Source: an uncultured Oscillospiraceae bacterium
GTDB taxonomy: Bacteria > Bacillota > Clostridia > Oscillospirales > Ruminococcaceae
DNA length: 64,000 bases
NCBI GenBank assembly: GCA_934462925.1
Contig: CAKSIT010000015.1
Span: forward strand, 1-64,000
Direction: 5' to 3'
A program made the translations under genes and the position numbers. The notes below the pieces were generated by a model that saw only the letters and a program-made list of their open reading frames with translations, searched no databases and was not told the DNA's origin. Position 1 is the stretch's first letter. The number at the start of each line of letters is the position of its first letter. This document shows positions 51,118 to 59,758 of this stretch, piece by piece.

Positions 51118-52662
51118 TCAGTCAGAAAACCCTGCAAGCCTCCGTTTGCGGATTCCGCGCAGCATGAACAGCGCTATTGCCGCCGTGAGAAGCTCCGCTG
51201 CGGGGAACACTGCCCACACCTGCCATGCCGCCGCGTTTTCCGCGGCATTGTTCGCTATCAGCAATGCAGGCGGCAGCACGAATATAAGCTGCCTGCACAC
51301 GGATATCACAAGCGACTCTATACCGCCGCCGAGCGCCTGAAATACGCCCTGCAGCGCGACGTTCACGCCCGCGAAAATGAACGCCGCCGTGGCTATGCGC
51401 GCAGCCCCCATAAACAGCCGCGCCGTTTCTCCCGAAAGCCCGAACATCACCGAGAGCGGCTGCGCGGCGGCTTCTACAATGATAATGCCCGCCGCCATTA
51501 TTACCGTGGTGTAGATAAGCCCCGAGCGTATGCCGTTGTTAATGCGCCTGCGGCTGCCCGCGCCGTAGCTGAACGCCACTATCGGCGTTATCGCGTCGCG
51601 CAGCCCGAACGCCGCGAACAGCACGAACTGCTGAACCTTGTAGTAAAGTCCGTACGCCGTAACGGCGTTTTCGCTGAGCTTTACGAGAATAAGGGCAATA
51701 CCGCATAATTATTTTCGCGCGATTGCGCAGTCAGATTTTTCGTCAGATTGTACAATGAGGACGACGCAAGGCTGTATGCCTTGCTAGGACGAATTGTGCA
51801 ATATGGCGGAAAAGATGCAAGCAAGCGTGCGGAAAAGGCGTTAGCCGCTAATTGTGCGGTGTTGCCTAAGGTTGAGTCCGTAGGTCATGACGGACATCAG
51901 CGCCTGCGCAATTATTGCGGGCAGCCCTATCGAATATATCCTGCCGATAATACGCGCGGACGGCAGCGCGTGTCGCAGCGAGGGGTCAATCTCCCTGTTT
52001 TTTGCAAGGTGGAACGCAAGCCCCGTCGCCATTGAAACCACCTGTCCTATTACCGTTGCGAGCGCCGCGCCCGCAACGCCCATTTCAGGGAAGCCGCACA
52101 GCCCGTATATCATTATCGGGTCGAGAACAATGTTCACCAGCGCGCCCGCTACCTGCGCTATCGTTGAAAAAAGCGAGCGCCCCGTCGCCTGCAAAAGCTT
52201 TTCGTACGCCGAAAAGAACATCATGCCGAACGACGCGCAGCAGCATATCCTGAGGTACGTTACCGTCATGCCGAGTATCTGCGCGTTGTCCGTCTGCGAG
52301 GCGGCGTAGGGTTCTGCGCCGAATATGCCGAACAGCACGAACGCCGCCGTGAGCGCCGCGCTCAGCATAAGCCCGTTGCCTGCCGCCCTGTTCGCCGTTT
52401 CGCGGTCGCCGCGCCCCAACGACTGTGCCGTAAGAGCGTTCACGCCAACGCCCGTGCCTACGCTCAGCGCCACCATAAGCACCTGTATCGGGAACGCGAG
52501 GGTAAGCGCGTTCATCGCCGCCTCGCCCGTCCCTTCCATGTTCGACACAAAGGCGCTGTCCACAATGTTGTAAAGCGCCTGCAGCATCATCGAAAGAATC
52601 ATCGGTACGCCCGTTTTAAGCATTATTTTGTTTACGGGCTGCCCTGCCATTGCGTTTTCCAT
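51118..52662 (-). pseudogene. MATE family efflux gene interrupted by MITE family B copy B
   Basis: The ATG at 52662 follows CAGGAGG. The first 265 codons encode the N-terminal half of a MATE exporter (LMLKTGVPMILSMM, SVGTGVGVNALTAQSLG, VNIVLDPIMIYG), ending MTYGLN-L. After the 173-bp element and one 4-bp duplication the same frame resumes as ILVKLSENAVTAYGLYYK, FGLRDAITPIVAFSYGAG and onward. The element plus duplication is 177 bp, so frame is kept, but it contributes a TAA stop at 51841-51843. Without it the gene would encode about 455 residues, normal for MATE drug/cation antiporters. Confidence 0.9.
51694..51866 (-). repeat. MITE-like family B, copy B (173 bp) inside the MATE gene
   Basis: GGCAATACCGCATAATTA at one end and the complement of TAATTGTGCGGTGTTGCC at the other (with one mismatch at most sites), flanked by TAAG at 51690-51693 and 51867-51870. 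The stem-loop GCAAGGCTGTATGCCTTGC is at 51766-51784. Confidence 0.92.
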
Positions 52663-52677
52663 GCTTACCTCCTGCAC

Positions 52678-52715
52678 AAAAAATGGGCGTAAACCCAAAT
52701 CCGGATTTACGCCCA
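52678..52715 (-). terminator. Terminator-like hairpin in the leader of the MATE gene
   Basis: Minus strand: TGGGCGTAAA/TTTACGCCCA perfect stem followed by TTTTTT, located between a promoter (52742-52771) and the AGGAGG site of the MATE gene. Its position suggests transcription attenuation. I do not recognise a riboswitch class. Confidence 0.65.
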
Positions 52716-52741
52716 AAAGCTACTCGATTTATTACCCGTTT

Positions 52742-52771
52742 ATTTTACCACACTTAATGCCTTTTGTCCAA
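52742..52771 (-). promoter_or_regulatory. Promoter of the MATE gene
   Basis: Minus strand: TTGGAC, 18-bp spacer, TAAAAT. Confidence 0.6.
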
Positions 52772-52825
52772 GGGATTTTTGCACAAACTTTTTCAACACG
52801 GGCGCACGGCTTCACGTAAAAGCAC

Positions 52826-52854
52826 TTGAAGCGCGCCCGAAAATGTTGTATAAT
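52826..52854 (+). promoter_or_regulatory. Promoter of nnr
   Basis: TTGAAG, 17-bp spacer, TATAAT. MITE family B copy C begins 7 bp after the -10 box, at the expected transcription start. Confidence 0.75.
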
Positions 52855-52860
52855 ATCTAT

Positions 52861-53033
52861 GGCAACACCGCACAATTAGCGGCTAACGCCTTTTCCGCAC
52901 GCTTGCTTGCATCTTTTCCGCCATATTGCACAATTCGTCCTAGCAAGGCATACAGCCTTGCGTCGTCCTCATTGTACAATCTGACGAAAAATCTGACTGC
53001 GCAATCGCGCGAAAATAATTATGCGGTATTGCC
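52861..53033 (+). repeat. MITE-like family B, copy C (173 bp) in the nnr leader
   Basis: GGCAACACCGCACAATTA at the left and the complement of TAATTATGCGGTATTGCC at the right, flanked by CTAT at 52857-52860 and 53034-53037. The stem-loop is at 52943-52961. Together with 52663-52860 it fills the interval between the MATE and nnr genes. Confidence 0.92.
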
Positions 53034-53056
53034 CTATAAGAAAGCGAGGGCTGACT

Positions 53057-54583
53057 ATGAACTTTGTTGTAACTAACGCGCAGATGAAGCTTGCGGAAAA
53101 AACCGCCGACGAGCGGGGCGTGAGCTTTTCTGAGATGATGGGAAACGCGGGCAGGGCGATAGCGGACGCCGCCGCGCGGCTCATTCCGCCTGACGGGCGC
53201 GCGCTTATACTTTGCGGCGCTGGGAACAACGGCGGCGACGGCTTCGCGGCGGCGGCGCGGCTGAACGCGCTTAATTTCGCGGCGGACGTGCTGCTTGTAA
53301 ACGGCGAGCCGCGCACCGACTGCGCGCGGGAGCATTTTGCGCTTATGCCGCGCGGGCTGCTGCTTGACGGCGCGCCGCAGTATTCGCGCTACGCGTGCGT
53401 TATCGACTGCATTTTCGGCACGGGCTTCCACGGGGAGCTGCCCGAAAGCGTGCGCGCCGTGCTGAGCGCCTGCACTCAAATCCCGCTGCGGATAGCGGCG
53501 GACGTGCCGAGCGGGGTGAACTCCGACACTGGCGAACGCGCCGATGGCTGCTTTGAGCCTACGCACACGCTGGTTCTCGCGGCTATGAAGCGCGGGCTGC
53601 TCGTGCCGTCCTGCCTTGACACGCTCGGCGAAACGCGCCTTGTCGATATCGGCATTCCCGAGAGCGCGTTTACGGAGTATTCCGCGCGGATTACGGACGA
53701 GAGCGTGCTTAGGGCGTTCCCCGTGCGGCGAAAATGCGCGCACAAGGGCAGCTTCGGCAGGCTGCTTATTATTGCGGGAAGCCTTTGCTGCAACGGCGCG
53801 GCGGCAATGTGCGCTATGGCGGCGCTGCGCACGGGTACGGGGCTTTGCACGCTCGCCGCGCCGCGGAGCGCGCTGGGAATGATAGCGCCTGCCGTTCCAG
53901 AGGCTACTTTTTTGCCGCTGCGCGAAACAAAGGACGGCTTTGTAAGCGAGAGCGCGCTTGAAGCGATTGCGGCGGCGCTCCCCAAAGCCACCGCAGTTGC
54001 AGTTGGCTGCGGCATGGGCAACAGCGAAGCCACGCGAGTTATAACGGAATTTGTCGTGCATAGAGCAGATTGTCCCGTTATTATCGACGCAGACGGAATA
54101 AATTCCCTTGCGGGTAATATAAATATATTGACGGAGCGGAAAGCGGGCTGCGAGGTCATTCTCACGCCGCACCCGCTTGAATTCAGCAGAATAACGGGGC
54201 TGAGCGTGGCTCAGATACAGTCCGACAGGCTTTGCGCCGCGGAGGACTTTGCGCGCAGATACGGCGTAACGCTCGCGCTTAAGGGCGCGGGGACGGTCGT
54301 TGCAAGCGGCGTTAGCAACGCAGGCGGCGTTAGCAACGCCGGCAGCGCGGGTTCTTATGTGAACCTTTGCGGCAACGCAGGGCTTGCGCGCGGCGGCAGC
54401 GGCGACACGCTCACAGGGATAATCGCGGCGCTTGCGGCGCAGGGCGCAGAGCCGCTAATGGCGGCTGCCTGCGGCGTGTACTGCCATGCGCGCGCCGCGG
54501 ACATACTCCTTGACAGGCTGCCCATGCAGAGCATTCTCCCGCGCGACATTATAGCGGCGCTCCCCGAGGTTTACCGCGGATAA
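53057..54583 (+). CDS. nnr: Bifunctional NAD(P)H-hydrate epimerase / ADP-dependent dehydratase
   Basis: The ATG at 53057 (MNFVVTNAQMKLAEK) is the normal family start; an upstream in-frame ATG lies in the MITE. The 508-aa protein has the YjeF N-terminal epimerase domain (MMGNAGRAIADAA, LCGAGNNGGDGFAAA, IDCIFGTGF, ADVPSGVNSDTG). The kinase-like dehydratase domain follows (KGSFGRLLIIAGS, DADGINSL, LTPHPLEFSR, GLARGGSGDTLTGIIAAL). It repairs damaged NAD(P)H hydrates. A short local duplication gives the repeated GVSNAG in a surface loop. The weak GAGGG ribosome-binding site lies in the few bases between the MITE and the start. Confidence 0.95.
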   Translation: MNFVVTNAQMKLAEKTADERGVSFSEMMGNAGRAIADAAARLIPPDGRALILCGAGNNGGDGFAAAARLNALNFAADVLLVNGEPRTDCAREHFALMPRGLLLDGAPQYSRYACVIDCIFGTGFHGELPESVRAVLSACTQIPLRIAADVPSGVNSDTGERADGCFEPTHTLVLAAMKRGLLVPSCLDTLGETRLVDIGIPESAFTEYSARITDESVLRAFPVRRKCAHKGSFGRLLIIAGSLCCNGAAAMCAMAALRTGTGLCTLAAPRSALGMIAPAVPEATFLPLRETKDGFVSESALEAIAAALPKATAVAVGCGMGNSEATRVITEFVVHRADCPVIIDADGINSLAGNINILTERKAGCEVILTPHPLEFSRITGLSVAQIQSDRLCAAEDFARRYGVTLALKGAGTVVASGVSNAGGVSNAGSAGSYVNLCGNAGLARGGSGDTLTGIIAALAAQGAEPLMAAACGVYCHARAADILLDRLPMQSILPRDIIAALPEVYRG

Positions 54584-54605
54584 GCGCCGCCCCTCCGTCA
54601 AAAAA

Positions 54606-54626
54606 ACGCCGCATCCTAAGCGGCGT
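54606..54626. terminator. Hairpin after nnr
   Basis: ACGCCGC/GCGGCGT stem preceded by an A-run, 20 bp after the nnr stop. Confidence 0.5.
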
Positions 54627-54645
54627 GTAACAACGGAGGACAACT

Positions 54646-55212
54646 ATGAAACGAACAGCTTTCGCGGCTATTGCCGTATCAACGGCGCTTCTTTGCGGGT
54701 GCGCAGACTCGCTGCCCTTTACCGAGAAGCCCGCCTACCACGAAAAAAACTGCACAATGAACGCCGAAATATCCTGCGGCGAGCTTTCCGCGCAGGCAAA
54801 GGTAACGCGCCGCGGCGAGGGCGAGTGGGAGTTCGCGTTTACCGAGCCAAAGGAGCTTATGGGCGTTGTGGTAACGCTCGGGGACGAGGGCGTGACGGCT
54901 TCGCTCGGCGCGCTTTCAGTCACCGCAGAGCCGAGCGCCGTGTACAATATGCTCCCGCAGATAATCGCCCGCGCCGTGGACGCCCTGCCCGACACTCCCG
55001 CAGACAAAATCTCCGAGGAGGACGGCATTCTGACGCTTGAAAACGAATGCGCGGACGGCAAGGTAGTCGTCACCGCGCAGAAGTCTACAGGCAGCCTTAT
55101 CACGCTCAAATGCCCCTATCAGCGCCTTGCGGTGTGCTTCAGCGACATTGCCGACGAGCTTTGCGAAAGCTCTGAGGACGCCGAGGCCGATGAAGTGCGC
55201 ATTATCGAGTAG
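54646..55212 (+). CDS. Hypothetical lipoprotein
   Basis: GGAGGA precedes the ATG. The 188-aa protein has a lipoprotein signal with lipobox ALLCGCADS. The mature part is beta-rich and acidic (AEISCGELSAQAKVTRRGEGEWEFAF, in short strands) and ends in an acidic tail. The pattern of an early beta-sheet and a late KCPYQRLAVCFSD strand resembles small LolA/LppX-like lipid- or ligand-binding lipoproteins, but this is only a guess. Convergent with the MGMT-like gene, 3 bp apart. Confidence 0.7.
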   Translation: MKRTAFAAIAVSTALLCGCADSLPFTEKPAYHEKNCTMNAEISCGELSAQAKVTRRGEGEWEFAFTEPKELMGVVVTLGDEGVTASLGALSVTAEPSAVYNMLPQIIARAVDALPDTPADKISEEDGILTLENECADGKVVVTAQKSTGSLITLKCPYQRLAVCFSDIADELCESSEDAEADEVRIIE

Positions 55213-55215
55213 CAC

Positions 55216-55524
55216 TCACAGCCCGTCCCACAGGTAGCGCTCAAGGTCAACGCAGCCCTCGGCGCTCACCTCAATTCCGTCAGCGCGCAGAAGCTGCGCC
55301 TGCACCTCCTCCCCGCCGAACGCAAACGCGGGGGCTGTCCTGCCGAACCTGTTCACAACGCGGTAGCACGGTATGCCCTCGGGGTCGGGGTTCGCGTGGA
55401 GCGCATAGCCCACGGCGCGCGCCCAGCGCGGGTTGCCTGCAAGCATGGCAATCTGCCCGTAGGTGGCAACCTTTCCCCGCGGAATTTTGCGCACCTGCTC
55501 GTATATCTTTTCAAAAACGGTCAT
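55216..55524 (-). CDS. MGMT/ATL family DNA-alkyl-binding protein
   Basis: The 102-aa protein is the DNA-binding domain of O6-alkylguanine transferases only: FEKIYEQVRKIPRGKVATYGQIA, RAVGYALHANPDP and the active-site segment GIPCYRVVNRFG. The Cys of the transferase PCHR motif is kept but the following His is Tyr (PCYR). Short alkyltransferase-like proteins usually have Trp in place of Cys. It could be a minimal transferase or a lesion-recognition protein. AAAGGAGA precedes the ATG. Confidence 0.85.
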   Translation of the reverse strand: MTVFEKIYEQVRKIPRGKVATYGQIAMLAGNPRWARAVGYALHANPDPEGIPCYRVVNRFGRTAPAFAFGGEEVQAQLLRADGIEVSAEGCVDLERYLWDGL

Positions 55525-55591
55525 GCAAATTCTCCTTTTAATCGTTCTTGCCGCAATTGATATTGTGCGCGCAAGGGCAGCGAAATAAACA

Positions 55592-55620
55592 AAACGGCAG
55601 GGATTTTCTCCCTGCCGTTT
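55592..55620 (-). terminator. Terminator of clpX
   Basis: AAACGGCAGGGA/TCCCTGCCGTTT stem with T-runs on both sides, just before the clpX stop at 55627. Confidence 0.85.
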
Positions 55621-55626
55621 GCATTT

Positions 55627-56928
55627 TTATTTAGCGCGCTTTGCCTTTTTCTTTGCCTTGGCAGGGTCGCATTCGATAATGGGCTTGCCTGTGCCGTTTA
55701 CGCAGTCCGCCGTTATCGTGATTTTTGTTATCGTAGGGTCGCTTGGCGCTGTGAACATTATGTCGCGAAGCGTGTCCTCAACGATGGAGCGCAGTCCGCG
55801 CGCGCCCGTCCCCTTTTCAATGGACAGCTTGCCGATAGCGTGCAGCGCGTCGTCGTCGAACTCGAGGTCGATATCGTCCGCCTTGAACATAAGCTTGTAC
55901 TGCTTGATAAGCGCGTTCTTCGGCTCGTGCAGAATGCGTATGAGCGCCTCCTCGTCGAGCGGCTCAAGCGCCGTTACAACGGGCAGTCTGCCTATAAGCT
56001 CGGGAATAATGCCGAACTTCACCAAATCCTGCTGCGTTACAAGCTTCAGCAGCTCGGCGCTTTCCTTGTCCTTGGGGGAGCGCACCGCTGCACCAAAGCC
56101 CATTACGGACGAGCTTACGCGCTGCGAGATGATTTTCTCGATACCCTCGAAAGCGCCGCCGCAGATGAACAGAATGTTCTTCGTGTTTATCTGAATGAAC
56201 TCCTGATGGGGGTGCTTTCTGCCGCCCTGCGGGGGAACGTTCGACACCGTACCCTCGACTATCTTCAGCAGCGCCTGCTGAACGCCCTCGCCGCTTACGT
56301 CGCGGGTTATCGAGGTGTTCTCGCTGCGGCGGGAAATCTTGTCTATCTCGTCAATGTAGATTATGCCGTGTTCCGCCGCGGCTATGTCGTAATCCGCCGC
56401 CTGAATAAGGCGCAGAAGCACGTTCTCAACGTCCTCGCCGACATAGCCCGCCTGCGTGAGCGTGGTGGCGTCCGCAATGGCGAACGGCACGTTGAGCAGC
56501 TTGGCGAGGGTCTGCGCGAGCATGGTTTTACCAACGCCCGTAGGTCCGAGAAGCAGAATGTTCGACTTTTGTATCTCAACATCGTCATCGTCAAGGTCGT
56601 CGTTTATGAGCGAGCGCTTGTAGTGGTTGTAAACGGACACGGCGAGTATCTTCTTCGCCTCGTCCTGCCCGACAACGTACTTGTCAAGGTACGCCTTTAT
56701 CTCCTCGGGAGTCTTAAGCGTTATCTCGTCGGGCTGCCATGTGCTGTTTGGCTGCCTGCCCGCGCCCTGAGTGCGCGAAACGTTCCTGGGCTTTATGTCG
56801 CCCGCTTCAACAAGGATATCGTACGAGAGCTTTATGCACTCGTCGCATATGCACACATCGCTGTTGGTTTCGCCGTAGAGCATACGCTTTACCTGCGTGT
56901 CATGTTTGCCGCAAAAGGAGCAAGTCAT
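55627..56928 (-). CDS. clpX: ATP-dependent Clp protease ATP-binding subunit ClpX
   Basis: The 433-aa protein has the N-terminal C4 zinc domain ([17 protein letters not shown]), Walker [16 protein letters not shown], Walker [13 protein letters not shown], the pore loop region and sensor motifs ([17 protein letters not shown]), and the ClpP-binding IGF-type loop reads VMGFGA. It unfolds tagged substrates and feeds them to ClpP. Its gene follows clpP by 18 bp. GAGGAGA precedes the ATG. Confidence 0.97.
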   Translation of the reverse strand: MTCSFCGKHDTQVKRMLYGETNSDVCICDECIKLSYDILVEAGDIKPRNVSRTQGAGRQPNSTWQPDEITLKTPEEIKAYLDKYVVGQDEAKKILAVSVYNHYKRSLINDDLDDDDVEIQKSNILLLGPTGVGKTMLAQTLAKLLNVPFAIADATTLTQAGYVGEDVENVLLRLIQAADYDIAAAEHGIIYIDEIDKISRRSENTSITRDVSGEGVQQALLKIVEGTVSNVPPQGGRKHPHQEFIQINTKNILFICGGAFEGIEKIISQRVSSSVMGFGAAVRSPKDKESAELLKLVTQQDLVKFGIIPELIGRLPVVTALEPLDEEALIRILHEPKNALIKQYKLMFKADDIDLEFDDDALHAIGKLSIEKGTGARGLRSIVEDTLRDIMFTAPSDPTITKITITADCVNGTGKPIIECDPAKAKKKAKRAK

Positions 56929-56946
56929 GTATATTCTCCTCTTAAG

Positions 56947-57558
56947 TTACTTTTTATCTTCTATCTCCGCACGGGAGTTGTACACCTTGTCGATAAGCCC
57001 GTATTCGAGCGCTTCCTGCGCGGTCATGAAGTTGTCGCGCTCGGTATCGGCGCAGATAGTTTCGTAGGGCTTGCCCGTGTTCTGCGCAAGTATCGTGTTA
57101 AGGCGCTCCTTGGTGCGCTTGAGGTTGTTTGCGCGAATCATGATGTCGGTCGCCTGACCCGAAAGCCCGCCGCCTGCGATAAGGGGCTGGTGTATCATTA
57201 TCTCGCTGTTGGGGAGCGCTATGCGCTTGCCCTTTGCGCCCGCGGAAAGCAGGAACGCGCCCATTGAAGCCGCAAGTCCCATGCAGATGGTGGAAACGTC
57301 GCACTTTACGTACTGCATGGTGTCGTAGATAGCCATGCCGTCGGACACAGAACCGCCGGGGCTGTTGATGTAAAGGTATATGTCCTTGTCGGGGTCTTGT
57401 CCCTCAAGGTAAAGCAGCTGCGCTACAACGACGCTCGCCGTCGCGGAGTTCACCTCGTCGTGGAGGAGGATTATCCTGTCGTTGAGCAGGCGCGAAAATA
57501 TGTCGTAGGAACGCTCGCCGTGACTGCTCTGCTCCACTACATAAGGAATGTATGCCAT
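56947..57558 (-). CDS. clpP: ATP-dependent Clp protease proteolytic subunit ClpP
   Basis: The 203-aa serine peptidase has the catalytic serine in [17 protein letters not shown], the histidine in [10 protein letters not shown] and the aspartate region [18 protein letters not shown]. The N-terminal [21 protein letters not shown] is normal. It forms the barrel of ClpXP. AGGAG precedes the ATG. Order tig-clpP-clpX is conserved in many bacteria. Confidence 0.97.
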   Translation of the reverse strand: MAYIPYVVEQSSHGERSYDIFSRLLNDRIILLHDEVNSATASVVVAQLLYLEGQDPDKDIYLYINSPGGSVSDGMAIYDTMQYVKCDVSTICMGLAASMGAFLLSAGAKGKRIALPNSEIMIHQPLIAGGGLSGQATDIMIRANNLKRTKERLNTILAQNTGKPYETICADTERDNFMTAQEALEYGLIDKVYNSRAEIEDKK

Positions 57559-57703
57559 AAGTTAGCTCCTTTCACCGCTATTGCGGACTGCTCCCCGCAG
57601 CCGCAAAAAAAGCTCGGGCTGCACCCTGCGGAGAAGCTCTCCGCGCGGCGCTGCCCTTAAAGCCTGCCGCGCCGTAAAGCGCCGCAGGCCCTGCTGCAAG
57701 GAA

Positions 57704-58990
57704 TTATTCTGTTACTTCTTCAACCTTTGCGCTGTCCTTAACAAGGTTGAGCGCCTTTTCAAGCTTAAGGTCGCTTCTGATAGCGCTCTCGGGGATAAGC
57801 TTCTTGATGTCGTCGGCAGACTTCTTATACTGCTCTGCAAGGTCGCCGTACTCCTTCTCAACGTCCTCGTCGGTAACCTCGATGTTCTCGAGCTGTGCAA
57901 TCTTCTCAAGGCAAAGGCGCAGGTCTACCTGCTTCTTTGCAACCTCTGCAAAGCTTGCGCGGAACTGCTCCATCTTAAGACCCGTGTACTTAAGGTAGTC
58001 CTCAACGGAAATGCGGTTTCTGCTGCTCCACTCCTGCGCTATCTCGTCAACGCGGCGCTCGTACATAACCTGCGGTACTTCCGCCTGCATCTTTGCGGTG
58101 AGCGCGTCTACAAGCGCGTTGTCAAGCGCGTTGTCAGCGTCCTCTGCGGACTTCTTCTCGAGATTCGTGCGAATCTTCGCCTTGAGCGCGTCGATGGTGT
58201 CAACCTCGTCGTCAACGTCCTTTGCGAACTCGTCGTCAGCCTCGGGAAGCTCCGTACCCTTTATCTCGTGCAGCTTGCACTTGAATACAGCGGGCTTGCC
58301 CTTAAGGTTCTCAGCCTGATAATCCTCGGGGAACGTTACGTTTACGTCGAACTCCTCGCCGATGTTCTTGCCGATTATCTGCTCCTCAAAGCCGGGGATA
58401 AAGGTGTGGCTGCCTATCTCGAGCGGGAACTTCTCGCCCTTGCCGCCCTCGAACGCAGCGCCGTCAAGGAAGCCCTCGAAGTCGATTACAGCCTTGTCGC
58501 CCTCCTGTACGGCGCGGTCTTCAACGGAGATTTCTCTGCCGTTTCTCTTGCGCATCTTGTCTATCTCAGCGTCAACCGCCCCGTCAGTTACAGTCTTGAC
58601 GGTTTTCTTAAGCTCTAAACCCTTGTAATCGGAAATGTTCACCTCGGGCTTGGTGATAAGCTCAGCCTTGAACGAAACGCCGTTTTCCTTGCTTACCTCG
58701 GTTACCTCGGTGTTCTGCACGTCAACGACCTCAAGGCCGCTCTTGTCAACGAGGTCTGCGATGTTCCTGTTGTAGAGGGAGTTTACCGCGTCCTCATAGA
58801 AAACGCCCGTGCCGTAGTGGGTCTCGATGACCTTGCGGGGCGCTTTGCCCTTGCGGAAGCCGGGGACGGTGATTTTGCCCTTCTTCGCGTTGTAAGCAGC
58901 AGAAACTGCCGCCTCAAACTCCTCCGCGCTGAACTTGAACTCGATAGCATAGGTATTTACCGCTGTGTTGTTCTGAGAAATGATTTCCAT
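57704..58990 (-). CDS. tig: Trigger factor (ribosome-associated chaperone)
   Basis: The ATG at 58990 (MEIISQNNTAVNTYAIEF) is the natural N-terminus. The 428-aa protein has the ribosome-binding domain with the signature GFRKGKAPRKVIE, a central FKBP-type isomerase domain (VQEGDKAVIDFEGFLDG, GSHTFIPGFEEQIIG) and a long helical C-terminal chaperone domain. It binds nascent chains at the exit tunnel. First gene of the tig-clpP-clpX block; 145 bp of GC-rich sequence without a gene separate it from clpP. Confidence 0.97.
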   Translation of the reverse strand: MEIISQNNTAVNTYAIEFKFSAEEFEAAVSAAYNAKKGKITVPGFRKGKAPRKVIETHYGTGVFYEDAVNSLYNRNIADLVDKSGLEVVDVQNTEVTEVSKENGVSFKAELITKPEVNISDYKGLELKKTVKTVTDGAVDAEIDKMRKRNGREISVEDRAVQEGDKAVIDFEGFLDGAAFEGGKGEKFPLEIGSHTFIPGFEEQIIGKNIGEEFDVNVTFPEDYQAENLKGKPAVFKCKLHEIKGTELPEADDEFAKDVDDEVDTIDALKAKIRTNLEKKSAEDADNALDNALVDALTAKMQAEVPQVMYERRVDEIAQEWSSRNRISVEDYLKYTGLKMEQFRASFAEVAKKQVDLRLCLEKIAQLENIEVTDEDVEKEYGDLAEQYKKSADDIKKLIPESAIRSDLKLEKALNLVKDSAKVEEVTE

Positions 58991-59044
58991 TTGTCTGAAT
59001 TCCTTCCTTGTCCGCAGGGACAATTTTTTATTGCAGGCGCTCCC

Positions 59045-59743
59045 TCAAAGAGAACCGCCCTGTATTCTTGTCGGGTCGAAGCCGATTCCGTCTGCGGAAA
59101 CGAGCCTGTATGTTATGCCCGAACGTTCGCCGTTTATTGCGCCGCGAATGCTCGCCCCGTGAAGGTGCGCATAATAGCAGCGCTTTACATTGTATTTATG
59201 GAGAAGCTCCGTTATCAGAACGTTCTCCTCCGTGCCGTAGATAGGCGGGTAGTGTATGAACGCCACCAACTCTCCGCCGAGCCTTACGCCCTCCTTAAGG
59301 GACATTTCAAGGCGGCCTGCCTCGCGATTAAGCACCTTTGCGTCCGCGGGTTCGCCGTTTTCACGAATCCACCCGCGCGTGCCGCACACGGAGATACCCT
59401 CGACAAGATACGCGTTGTTGAACAGGAACGATATTTTATCGAACCCGTTCTCCTCAACGAAAATGCGCATTTTGTTCATCGTCTGCCACCACAGGTCGTG
59501 GTTGCCCTTTACGAGGATTTTTTTCCCCTTAAGGCGCGAGTTGATGAACTCGAGGTCCTTTTTGCTGTCCTCAAGCTTCAGCGCCCACGAATGGTCGCCG
59601 AGCAGCACTACCGTGTCGTCGTCGGTTATCTTCGCGTTCCAGTTGGCTTCAAGCCGTTCAAGGTAGTTTGTCCACCCCGCGAAGATGTCCATAGGCTTGT
59701 CGCAGCCGAGCGACAGGTGAAGGTCGCCTATCGTGTATAGCAC
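59045..59743 (-). CDS. Metallophosphoesterase
   Basis: GTG start with GGGGGAGG upstream. The 232-aa protein has the phosphoesterase motifs YTIGDLHLS, VVLLGDHSWA, LVKGNHDLWW, VAFIHYPP and YYAHLHGAS. I recall this compact form as a conserved Firmicute family of unknown substrate. It lies 15 bp after thrC and 54 bp before tig, so it may be co-transcribed with both. Confidence 0.85.
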   Translation of the reverse strand: MLYTIGDLHLSLGCDKPMDIFAGWTNYLERLEANWNAKITDDDTVVLLGDHSWALKLEDSKKDLEFINSRLKGKKILVKGNHDLWWQTMNKMRIFVEENGFDKISFLFNNAYLVEGISVCGTRGWIRENGEPADAKVLNREAGRLEMSLKEGVRLGGELVAFIHYPPIYGTEENVLITELLHKYNVKRCYYAHLHGASIRGAINGERSGITYRLVSADGIGFDPTRIQGGSL

Positions 59744-59758
59744 AAGCGCCTCCCCCGA

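Noticed and set aside
55840..57267. 475-codon plus-strand open frame opposite clpX and clpP
   Set aside because: It is the antisense shadow of two certain genes; no start signals.
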